Assembly (NCBI GenBank): GCA_934247335.1
Contig: CAKQJJ010000005.1
Coordinates: forward strand, 1-23,512
Length of the DNA stretch: 23,512 nucleotides
Reading direction: 5' to 3'
Source of the DNA: an uncultured Clostridia bacterium
Lineage (GTDB): Bacteria > Bacillota > Clostridia > Christensenellales > Pumilibacteraceae
Shown one piece after another: positions 1 through 5,969 of this stretch (its first letter is position 1; every line of letters starts with the position of its first letter). The notes beneath the pieces are model-generated. The model had not been told where the DNA came from. It searched no databases and saw nothing but the letters and a program-made list of their open reading frames with translations. The position numbers and the translations under genes are program-made.

Positions 1-68
1 TAAGTAAAAGCAAGCGATATTTATAAATCGGATAATTTCGTTTTAACATACACTTTTGACTTCTTTCG

Positions 69-93
69 TGGGGCGGGTGGCTTGCTCCCGCCG
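69..93 (+). repeat. GC-hairpin intergenic repeat, family A, diverged copy
   Basis: GGCGGG at 72-77 pairs with CCCGCC at 87-92 around a loop containing CTTG. It shares GGGCGGG and CTTGCTCCCGCCG with the two identical copies at 263-289 and 3507-3533, with a small change in the stem. Confidence 0.75.
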
Positions 94-135
94 CCATTCT
101 ATTCGGACAGCCGAGGACGTCTGTCCCTACAATTA

Positions 136-190
136 CCCTCTCCGTCGCGGTGAACCGCGACACCTCTCCAAAAGGGCGAGGCTTTAAAAG
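136..190 (+). repeat. Intergenic repeat, family B, copy 1
   Basis: The unit begins CCCTCTCCGTCGCGG and ends GAGGCTTTAAAAG. Inside it, GTCGCGGT (144-151) and ACCGCGAC (154-161) form a perfect 8-bp stem with a 2-nt loop. An inverted second copy lies at 3536-3590, on the other side of the GH127/AraC pair. It differs by a few bases and in the middle spacer. Confidence 0.8.
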
Positions 191-262
191 GCTCGGACAA
201 CCAAGGGCGAAAACTCATTACAATTAGGATGATATGGCATGCCCCTCAATAGTGACCTTATT

Positions 263-289
263 CCGTAGGGCGGGGGCTTGCTCCCGCCG
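263..289 (+). repeat. GC-hairpin intergenic repeat, family A, copy 2
   Basis: This 27-base unit is identical to 3507-3533. GGCGGGGG and CTCCCGCC pair (one G-U) around a CTTG tetraloop. It occurs only between genes in this window. Confidence 0.85.
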
Positions 290-310
290 CATAACAAAAC
301 AAATCCCTTC

Positions 311-374
311 GTCTTCTTCGCTGTCGCTCGAAGCTGCCTCCCTTGCAAAGCAAAGGAGGCTTTTTAAGAAGTCG
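311..374 (+). repeat. Intergenic repeat, family C, copy 1 (terminator-like)
   Basis: The unit runs from GTCTTC to AAGTCG and is about 90% the same as 3415-3477, in the same orientation. Its core is an 11-bp stem, GCCTCCCTTGC (336-346) against GCAAAGGAGGC (350-360) with an AAA loop and one C-A mismatch. Five T residues follow at 361-365, so on the plus strand it reads as an intrinsic terminator. Read on the minus strand, the mismatch becomes a G-U pair. Confidence 0.8.
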
Positions 375-443
375 AAAGTGCGTCTGCCAAGCAGTCCCTA
401 ACTCAAAAGTTTTTTGCCCACTTTTTTACAAAAAAACGGGGGC

Positions 444-2384
444 TTACTTTTTAATCGGGAAATAGGTAATGCGGAGATTGGTGCAACCGTACGGAACGAG
501 CGTTAAATCGAGTTCTTCCGAAACGATCTGTTTTTTGCCGAACGGCTCGAACGTGCGCGCGGGGTACGGAGCGCACAAAAACGGCGCGCGATAACCTTTA
601 ATATGCAACTTTATGCGCGGATTTTCCCACACGTAACCGCCGTCGTCGCACTGTTCGACGGTAACGTCGTCGGGTGACAATTTCTCGGAAAGAACGATGT
701 TCCAGCAAGTTTTTTCCTTGCGCCGACCCAACTGCTCGTGATAATCGTGGCAATCTGCTTCTTCGAAAACCGGCTCGACGTTAAACCAGCTCCAACCCTC
801 GGGCAGCGGAGTGTTGGGAGCACCGGGGTATGCGTTCCACTTCTCGGGCAAATGCAGCGAATATACGAGCGCGCCGCGGCGAAGAGCAATCGGCCTTTTT
901 CCGAAATCGTCTTTTATGCGCAACACTTCGACTTTCGCGTTGAATTTAATTTCTACAACGTTGCCGGAATTTACCTTTCCCGCCGACACGAACCCGTTTT
1001 TATTGGCTTTTGCATCCACAACTTCGCCGTTTTTGGTAAGAGTAAAGCCGTCGCTCCACTTGGGCAAGCGCAGGAAAAGCGTGATATTGTCCGCGCGTTT
1101 AACACGGAAAGTCACGTTCTCGCGGAACGGATACTCGGTTGCTTCCTCGATCTCTACGCCGCCGCGATTAAGCAGACAAGGACCGTATGCGTTTGCGTAA
1201 ACGTTGCCCGATCTGTCGGTTAAAAACATCGACCGCACGAACGTTCCGAGCAGCGCAACCGAATTTACCGGGCAGCACGCCACGGGATAGCACGGAGCGT
1301 AAACTTGCATATCCCAGTACGCCGACGACGAGTCTTTCGTCGCGTAAATCTGATTTGGCGCGGAGAGATAGGCAATGGCTTTTTCGTCCTTTTTGCGCGC
1401 GCCCTGAGCCCCGTTGTAGAACGTTTCTTCCAGTCGGTCGCCGTACACGGACTTGCCCGAAATGTAGCTCATGTAATAGTTGGTCTGGCTGAACACCGTG
1501 TAGGCGCAGTATTCGGTTTCGGCGGTGGAGTAAACCGGACCTATGTACTCGTTTATGGACACAGGCGAGCCGGTTATGTGCGTCGCCTTTTTATGCACTT
1601 CGTCCAGAATTTTCTCCGACGCGCGCAGATAACCCTTGTTGCCCGTCGCCGAGTACAGAATCGCCGGCAACCGCGAATGAGTTCCCATGGCCGCCGTGTG
1701 TTCGCTGTTGAAAATCAGTCCGTCGTTTAAGAAAGACTTATAAGAAGTATGGAAAATGTCGTGCTTGCACAGATAATCCGAGTATTCTTCCGCAAATTTA
1801 ATAAGTCGCTCGTCGCCCGTGTAGCGATAGCAAAACACCATCGGCTCGATTATCACGACTCCGCCGTAACTGGTCTTTCTGTCGCCCGCCCAGTTGTCGC
1901 AAAACCACAGCATGCAGCGATGCACCGCTTCCAGAACGTCCGCTCTTTCCGTTGCTTCGTAAAAAGCGAGAAGTCCGCGCATGCCGCAAGCCGTACCCCA
2001 GGCGTTGTAGTCCTCAAATGGGTTGTCGTTTTCCTGCGTGTACGTGCCGAGATAGCCGTCCGCGCGCTGCTTTCTGATAACCGCGTTCACCCAGTCGGTC
2101 GCTTTTTTGATAAGTTCCTCGTCGCCGAGCGAAAACGCAAGCTCGATAAGCCCGGTCCAGTAATTGCCGGAAATTTCCGCGCCCCAGCCCGCCTGATCTC
2201 CGTCGCCCCAACGCTTTACGTATTTGCGGTCGACGAACGGCAAGGCTATCATTTCGGGTTCGAGTTGGTCGAGATGACCGCCCATGCCCTCTTTGTTGCG
2301 AAGCAGCTGTTCGCGCAGAAAGCCGCGCGCCGTTATGCTCCCGAGCGGAAAAGGAAGCAGTTTTGAATAGTTTTTTATTTTCAT
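444..2384 (-). CDS. GH127-family beta-L-arabinofuranosidase (DUF1680)
   Basis: This 646-residue protein has the length and motifs of glycoside hydrolase family 127, which removes terminal beta-L-arabinofuranosyl residues. Members use a zinc-bound cysteine as nucleophile. Here E291 and C293 (TEYCAY) and the C370-C371 pair (ACCPVNS) match the family's Glu and three zinc-binding Cys. E279 is a possible acid/base. An alpha/alpha-barrel N-terminal part is followed by beta domains. No signal peptide is visible, so it probably acts in the cytosol on imported oligosaccharides. A longer frame opens at 2420, but the ATG at 2384 is preceded at good spacing by GGAGG and is preferred. The gene is divergent from an AraC-type regulator that probably controls it. 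The substrate is inferred from the family; related GH146 enzymes look similar. Confidence 0.9.
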   Translation of the reverse strand: MKIKNYSKLLPFPLGSITARGFLREQLLRNKEGMGGHLDQLEPEMIALPFVDRKYVKRWGDGDQAGWGAEISGNYWTGLIELAFSLGDEELIKKATDWVNAVIRKQRADGYLGTYTQENDNPFEDYNAWGTACGMRGLLAFYEATERADVLEAVHRCMLWFCDNWAGDRKTSYGGVVIIEPMVFCYRYTGDERLIKFAEEYSDYLCKHDIFHTSYKSFLNDGLIFNSEHTAAMGTHSRLPAILYSATGNKGYLRASEKILDEVHKKATHITGSPVSINEYIGPVYSTAETEYCAYTVFSQTNYYMSYISGKSVYGDRLEETFYNGAQGARKKDEKAIAYLSAPNQIYATKDSSSAYWDMQVYAPCYPVACCPVNSVALLGTFVRSMFLTDRSGNVYANAYGPCLLNRGGVEIEEATEYPFRENVTFRVKRADNITLFLRLPKWSDGFTLTKNGEVVDAKANKNGFVSAGKVNSGNVVEIKFNAKVEVLRIKDDFGKRPIALRRGALVYSLHLPEKWNAYPGAPNTPLPEGWSWFNVEPVFEEADCHDYHEQLGRRKEKTCWNIVLSEKLSPDDVTVEQCDDGGYVWENPRIKLHIKGYRAPFLCAPYPARTFEPFGKKQIVSEELDLTLVPYGCTNLRITYFPIKK

Positions 2385-2410
2385 TTTCGCGTCCTCCGAA
2401 TTTTTGTTCA

Positions 2411-2439
2411 AGCATAGCACGGTTTTGCTTTGCGGTCAA
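2411..2439 (-). promoter_or_regulatory. Sigma-A type promoter of the GH127 gene
   Basis: On the minus strand, a -35 box TTGACC (2434-2439) and a -10 box TATGCT (2411-2416) are separated by 17 bases. They lie 27 bases upstream of the chosen start. The -35 box overlaps the left half of the tandem CAATGCAA repeat, so a protein bound there could control polymerase access. Confidence 0.7.
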
Positions 2440-2452
2440 TGCAACAATGCAA
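2437..2452. promoter_or_regulatory. Tandem direct repeat, candidate AraC-type operator
   Basis: CAATGCAA occurs twice with no gap (2437-2444 and 2445-2452). The repeat overlaps the -35 box of the GH127 promoter and ends 7 bases before the -35 box of the regulator promoter. Direct repeats next to a -35 box are the usual layout for AraC-family activators. The protein that binds here is inferred, not shown. Confidence 0.5.
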
Positions 2453-2458
2453 TATTTA

Positions 2459-2487
2459 TGGACAATTCTGAACAAAAATGATATAAT
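2459..2487 (+). promoter_or_regulatory. Sigma-A type promoter of the AraC-family gene
   Basis: A -35 box TGGACA (2459-2464) and a perfect -10 box TATAAT (2482-2487) are separated by 17 bases. The promoter sits 40 bases ahead of the GTG start and is back-to-back with the GH127 promoter. Confidence 0.75.
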
Positions 2488-2526
2488 GTAGTAAGAAAAT
2501 TTTTTAAGGAGCGTGTAGCGAAACTC

Positions 2527-3396
2527 GTGAAATATTATAAGATAACATTGAAATCGGTGCCGAAATTCCTGTTCTGTTGCTCGGTTACGGTAAACAATTA
2601 CAAAAATTCGTTTCACAAAAAGCCGAATTTTCTCGAAATAGCGGTAAACATCGACGGATGTGTGGTAATCAAAAACAAGGATTATTCTTGCATGATTAAA
2701 AAGCCACCCGCGCTTGCAGTGCACACAAGTTTGTCCGATTACGATTTGTACGCGTACGAAAATCAGCCGCAATCTCACATAACGGTGGGAGTGGAAGCCG
2801 AGTATACGATATGCGAAGTGGACGAGCAACCGGCGAAGTCGCGCCGCAGCGATGCGGAAAACGTGATTTTTCTGCCCGATACGCTTCACCTCGAACAGCG
2901 CGAACGCGACGTGCTCGTGCGGAAAATACAAAAAATTGCCGACTATCGAAATTCTCCCGCGCCCGGAAGCAGAAACAAAGCCGTCGGCGCGTGGTTTGAT
3001 TTATGTTCGGAGATAGAAAAAATGCGCCCGCTCGCCTCCAACCCGGAAATCAGTCCGTCGGCGGCGCTGTACGCGGAAAAAATTTGCGATTACGTGGCTT
3101 CGCACGTGTCCGAAAAAATCACGGTTACGGAAATAGCGGACAAGTTGGGCGTTTCGGCGGGCTACGCGCAGAACGTTTTCAAAAAGGCGACGGGCGAGAG
3201 CATTATCGAGTACGTCAACCGCCGCAAAATCGAAACCGCCGTCGAAATGCTGCGCGCAAATAAGCTTAAACTCAAAGACGTCGCTTTCAATCTCGGAGTG
3301 GACGACCCCGCTTATTTTTCACGGCTTTTCAAAAAGGTCAACGGCGTAAGTTACGAAAATTTCAAAAGTTCCATGCCGGGAACGAGAGAAAATTGA
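2527..3396 (+). CDS. AraC-family transcriptional regulator
   Basis: The C-terminal third (about residues 184-282) is a typical AraC double helix-turn-helix: a first helix pair around ITVTEIADKLGVSAGYAQNVFKK and a second around KLKDVAFNLGVDDPAYFSRLFKK, ending in the family's G-x-S-Y-x-x-F signature. The N-terminal 150 residues are poorly conserved, and are probably a small-molecule sensing domain. The start is a GTG: the only upstream stretch of the same frame back to a stop has no other start codon. Its AAGGAG (2506-2511) lies 15 bases away, which is long and may mean modest translation. Divergence from the GH127 gene suggests that it activates that gene in response to an arabinose-containing sugar; this is inference. 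Confidence 0.9.
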   Translation: MKYYKITLKSVPKFLFCCSVTVNNYKNSFHKKPNFLEIAVNIDGCVVIKNKDYSCMIKKPPALAVHTSLSDYDLYAYENQPQSHITVGVEAEYTICEVDEQPAKSRRSDAENVIFLPDTLHLEQRERDVLVRKIQKIADYRNSPAPGSRNKAVGAWFDLCSEIEKMRPLASNPEISPSAALYAEKICDYVASHVSEKITVTEIADKLGVSAGYAQNVFKKATGESIIEYVNRRKIETAVEMLRANKLKLKDVAFNLGVDDPAYFSRLFKKVNGVSYENFKSSMPGTREN

Positions 3397-3414
3397 CGGG
3401 CGAACGATCCCACC

Positions 3415-3477
3415 GTCTTCTCGCTGTCGCTCGAATCCACCTCCCTTGCAAAGCAAAGGAGGCTTTAAAAGAAGTCG
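3415..3477 (+). repeat. Intergenic repeat, family C, copy 2; likely terminator of the AraC gene
   Basis: This is the second copy of the unit at 311-374, in the same orientation, starting 18 bases after the regulator stop codon. The stem CCTCCCTTGC (3440-3449) against GCAAAGGAGG (3453-3462) is followed by CTTT. It may therefore end the regulator transcript, although the T run is short. Confidence 0.75.
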
Positions 3478-3506
3478 TAAGTTAATGTCATAATAATTAC
3501 CAAATA

Positions 3507-3533
3507 CCGTAGGGCGGGGGCTTGCTCCCGCCG
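3507..3533 (+). repeat. GC-hairpin intergenic repeat, family A, copy 3
   Basis: This unit is identical over 27 bases to 263-289, with the same 8-bp stem and CTTG loop. It lies on the opposite side of the GH127/AraC pair in the same orientation. Confidence 0.85.
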
Positions 3534-3535
3534 AA

Positions 3536-3590
3536 CTTTTAAAGCCTCTCACGCCGGGAGAGGTGGCGCGGTTCACCGCGACGGAGAGGG
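3536..3590 (-). repeat. Intergenic repeat, family B, copy 2 (inverted)
   Basis: The reverse complement of this stretch matches 136-190: both hold CCCTCTCCGTCGCGG, the GAACCGCG hairpin arm, CACCTCTCC and GAGGCTTTAAAAG. The orientation is opposite to copy 1, so the two copies bracket the GH127/AraC pair as an imperfect inverted repeat about 3.3 kb apart. Confidence 0.8.
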
Positions 3591-3915
3591 TTGTAAGGAC
3601 GTCCGTTCCTACATTATAATGCGGGAGGGGAAACCCCTCCCCTACAAATCGAAAAATACATTTTGTCTTCGTACAAATAAACCTAATCTAAATGTGCACG
3701 AGGGATTGTTTTGCGGAAACTTCGTAACGGCGTATATAAAAACGATATGTCGATTAACGACGAAAAACGCGGATAACGAAATTTACGCAAAATTTTCGTT
3801 TTATGCTTTTATCGTAGGGGAAACGCACCGAAAGGGTAAAAACGCGTGACGAGCGAATTTTGCGCGTTAATTTTTGTCCGACGACAAAAAATCCTTAAAA
3901 ATTGCGGCTAAACGC

Positions 3916-3944
3916 TTTTCATAAACGCTAAAATATGATATAAT
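3916..3944 (+). promoter_or_regulatory. Promoter of gyrB (extended -10)
   Basis: A perfect TATAAT (3939-3944) carries an upstream TG (3936-3937), making an extended -10. A weak -35 TTTTCA (3916-3921) lies 17 bases upstream. The predicted transcript begins near 3951, leaving a leader of roughly 67 bases before the ATG. Confidence 0.65.
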
Positions 3945-4017
3945 ATCCGTGGATAAGTTTATGCGTTTTTCGTGCGCAACGAGCGCGTAAAACCATTAAG
4001 CGAACAAGGAGGCATTT

Positions 4018-5958
4018 ATGGCAGAGAATACTACGTCCGGCGTTCCCGCAAGCAATCAGTACGATTCAAGCGAAATTCAGGTGCTGGAAGGACTGGAACC
4101 GGTTCGTAAACGTCCCGGTATGTATATCGGCTCAACCGACGAGCGCGGTCTTCATCACCTCATCGTCGAAATCGTGGACAACAGCGTGGACGAGGCGCTT
4201 GCCGGTTACTGCGACACGATAGACGTCGAAATAACGCGCGAAGGGGCGGTTTCCGTAACCGACAACGGACGAGGCATCCCCATCGACATTCACCCGAAGG
4301 AAGGCGTTTCGGCTGTTCAGGTCGTGCTTACCAAACTGCACGCCGGCGGAAAATTCGGCGGCGGAGGATATAAAGTTTCGGGCGGCTTGCACGGCGTGGG
4401 TCTGTCCTGCGTAAACGCGCTTTCCGAATGGCTGGAAGTGGAAGTTTGCAAAAACGGTAAAATGTACCGCCAGCTCTATAAGCGTGGCGTTCCGCAGTAC
4501 CCCTTAAAGGAAGTGGGCGACACCGACAAGCGCGGCACCAAGGTCACTTTCTATCCCGACAGCCAGATTTTCGAAACGCTCGACTTTTCGTACGAAACGG
4601 TGAGAAGTCGCCTGCGCGAAGTGGCGTACCTCAATAAGGGCATCAAAATTCACCTTAAAGACAATCGCCCCGAACGCGAAAGAGAAGACACGTTTTGCTA
4701 CGAAGGCGGAATTCTCGACTACGTGGACTATCTCAACCGCGACAAGAACGTGCTTTTCCCGCAGGCTCTGTACATCGACGAGCAGTACGGCGACAGCACG
4801 ATAGAAATAGCAATGCAGTACAACGACGGATACAACGAAACGGTGTATTCGTACGCAAACAATATAAACACCGAGGAAGGCGGCACGCACCTCGAAGGTT
4901 TCAAAAACACGCTCACCAAGGTCATCAACGACTACGCCAAAGAGCATAAAATTCTCAAAGACGAGGAACGCGTCAGCGGCGACGACGTGCGCGAAGGTCT
5001 GGTTGCGATAATCTCGGTTAAGCTCACCGATCCTCAGTTCGAGGGGCAGACCAAAACCAAACTGGGCAATTCCGAAATGCGCGGACTGGTGTCCAAGGCG
5101 CTCAGCGAGGATTTAGGCACCTATTTCGAGGAAAATCCGGCGGTAGCCAAGTCGGTAATAGAGAAAGCCGTTTCCGCTTCCCGCGCAAGAGAAGCCGCAA
5201 GAAAGGCGCGCGAATCGGTGCGCCGCAAAACCGGACTGGAATCCGGTCAGATGCCCGAAAAATTGCAGGACTGCAACGAACGCGACGCGTCGCTGTGCGA
5301 ACTGTATGTAGTAGAGGGCGACTCGGCAGGCGGCTCGGCAATACAGGGCAGAGATTCGCGTTTCCAGGCTATTTTGTCCATGTGGGGCAAAATGCTCAAC
5401 GTCGAAAAAGCCCGCGCCGACAAGATTTACGGCAACGACAAGCTCTATCCCATGATAGTGGCGCTCGGCACCGGAATAGGCGCGGAATTCAATATCGAAA
5501 AACTGCGCTATCACAAGATAATAATCATGGCGGATGCCGATGTGGACGGCGCGCATATAAGAACGCTGCTTCTTACTTTCTTCTTCCGCTATATGAAACC
5601 GCTCATCGAGAACGGCTACGTATATTCCGCCGTTCCGCCGCTTTACAAGCTGTCGAGAGGCAAAACCACGAGAGTGGCGTACAGCGACGAGGAGCGCGAC
5701 AAGGTTTCCGCCGAACTTCGCGACGGCAACCCGAGCGTGAAAATAGACATTTCGCGCTTCAAAGGTCTTGGTGAAATGGACCCGCACGAATTGTGGGAAA
5801 CCACCATGGATCCCGAAAGAAGAACGCTGAGAAGAATAACGCTCGAAGACGCCGAGAAAGCCGATCACATATTCTCGGTGCTGATGGGCGAAGAAGTGGA
5901 ACCGCGTAAAGAGTGGATCGAAAGAAACGCTCAGTACGCAATCAATATCGACATTTAA
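4018..5958 (+). CDS. gyrB: DNA gyrase subunit B
   Basis: GyrB is the ATPase subunit of the A2B2 gyrase that introduces negative supercoils. The 646 residues match the short Gram-positive form. The GHKL ATP site is intact: E51 (catalytic base) and N55 in EIVDNSVDEA, D82 in DNGRGIP, and the glycine-rich lid near 109-127. The TOPRIM metal site has E433 (EGDSAGG) and D506, D508 and D510 (DADVDG). The C-terminal FKGLGEM and TMDPE(R)RTL motifs follow. AAGGAGG (4006-4012) sits 5 bases before the ATG. Residue W456 occupies the position of E. coli K447 in the quinolone region. The gene precedes gyrA by 11 bases and is presumably co-transcribed with it. The usual dnaA-dnaN-recF neighbours are absent on the left. 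Confidence 0.98.
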   Translation: MAENTTSGVPASNQYDSSEIQVLEGLEPVRKRPGMYIGSTDERGLHHLIVEIVDNSVDEALAGYCDTIDVEITREGAVSVTDNGRGIPIDIHPKEGVSAVQVVLTKLHAGGKFGGGGYKVSGGLHGVGLSCVNALSEWLEVEVCKNGKMYRQLYKRGVPQYPLKEVGDTDKRGTKVTFYPDSQIFETLDFSYETVRSRLREVAYLNKGIKIHLKDNRPEREREDTFCYEGGILDYVDYLNRDKNVLFPQALYIDEQYGDSTIEIAMQYNDGYNETVYSYANNINTEEGGTHLEGFKNTLTKVINDYAKEHKILKDEERVSGDDVREGLVAIISVKLTDPQFEGQTKTKLGNSEMRGLVSKALSEDLGTYFEENPAVAKSVIEKAVSASRAREAARKARESVRRKTGLESGQMPEKLQDCNERDASLCELYVVEGDSAGGSAIQGRDSRFQAILSMWGKMLNVEKARADKIYGNDKLYPMIVALGTGIGAEFNIEKLRYHKIIIMADADVDGAHIRTLLLTFFFRYMKPLIENGYVYSAVPPLYKLSRGKTTRVAYSDEERDKVSAELRDGNPSVKIDISRFKGLGEMDPHELWETTMDPERRTLRRITLEDAEKADHIFSVLMGEEVEPRKEWIERNAQYAINIDI

Positions 5959-5969
5959 CGGAGAAAAAT

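Larger units (their letters stand above)
1..443. other. Intergenic region rich in hairpin repeats
   Basis: I see no gene in this stretch, which lies downstream of the arabinofuranosidase gene. It is packed with short GC-rich inverted-repeat units, listed separately: two copies of a GGCGGG/CCCGCC hairpin, one larger unit containing a GTCGCGGT/ACCGCGAC hairpin, and one unit with a GCCTCC/GGAGGC hairpin. Between 100 and 130 there is also a GGACAG/CTGTCC inverted pair. Close relatives of three of these units recur at 3415-3590. The first three bases are TAA, which could be the stop of a gene lying to the left, but nothing supports that further. Confidence 0.7.
3397..4017. other. Intergenic region upstream of gyrB
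   Basis: The first part (to about 3645) is made of the repeats listed separately plus a perfect hairpin, GGGAGGGG (3623-3630) with CCCCTCCC (3634-3641). From 3646 to about 3915 I see no convincing gene. Two further inverted pairs occur there: AACGCG (3841-3846) with CGCGTT (3863-3868), and TTTTTGTC (3871-3878) with GACAAAAA (3883-3890). These may be terminators or insulating structures ahead of the gyrB promoter. A 76-codon open frame from 3619 starts inside a repeat and has no ribosome binding site. Confidence 0.6.

Noticed and set aside
311..374. CRISPR-like array from the repeated units left of the GH127 gene
   Set aside because: The units belong to different families, are not evenly spaced and have no spacers; they are dispersed intergenic repeats.
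2014..2931. Minus-strand frame of 305 codons across the GH127/AraC intergenic region
   Set aside because: It would run through both promoters and both real genes in the wrong frames, and its sequence shows no domain.
3619..3849. 76-codon open frame between the repeats and gyrB
   Set aside because: It begins inside the GGGAGGGG hairpin, has no ribosome site or promoter, and its sequence looks like translated non-coding DNA.
3841..4017. Riboswitch or structured leader ahead of gyrB
   Set aside because: The two hairpins at 3841-3890 lie upstream of the predicted transcription start, and the remaining leader of about 67 bases shows no known riboswitch core.
3646..4017. Replication origin next to gyrB
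   Set aside because: Only one DnaA-box-like site is seen, there is no cluster of boxes and no dnaA or dnaN gene in the window.
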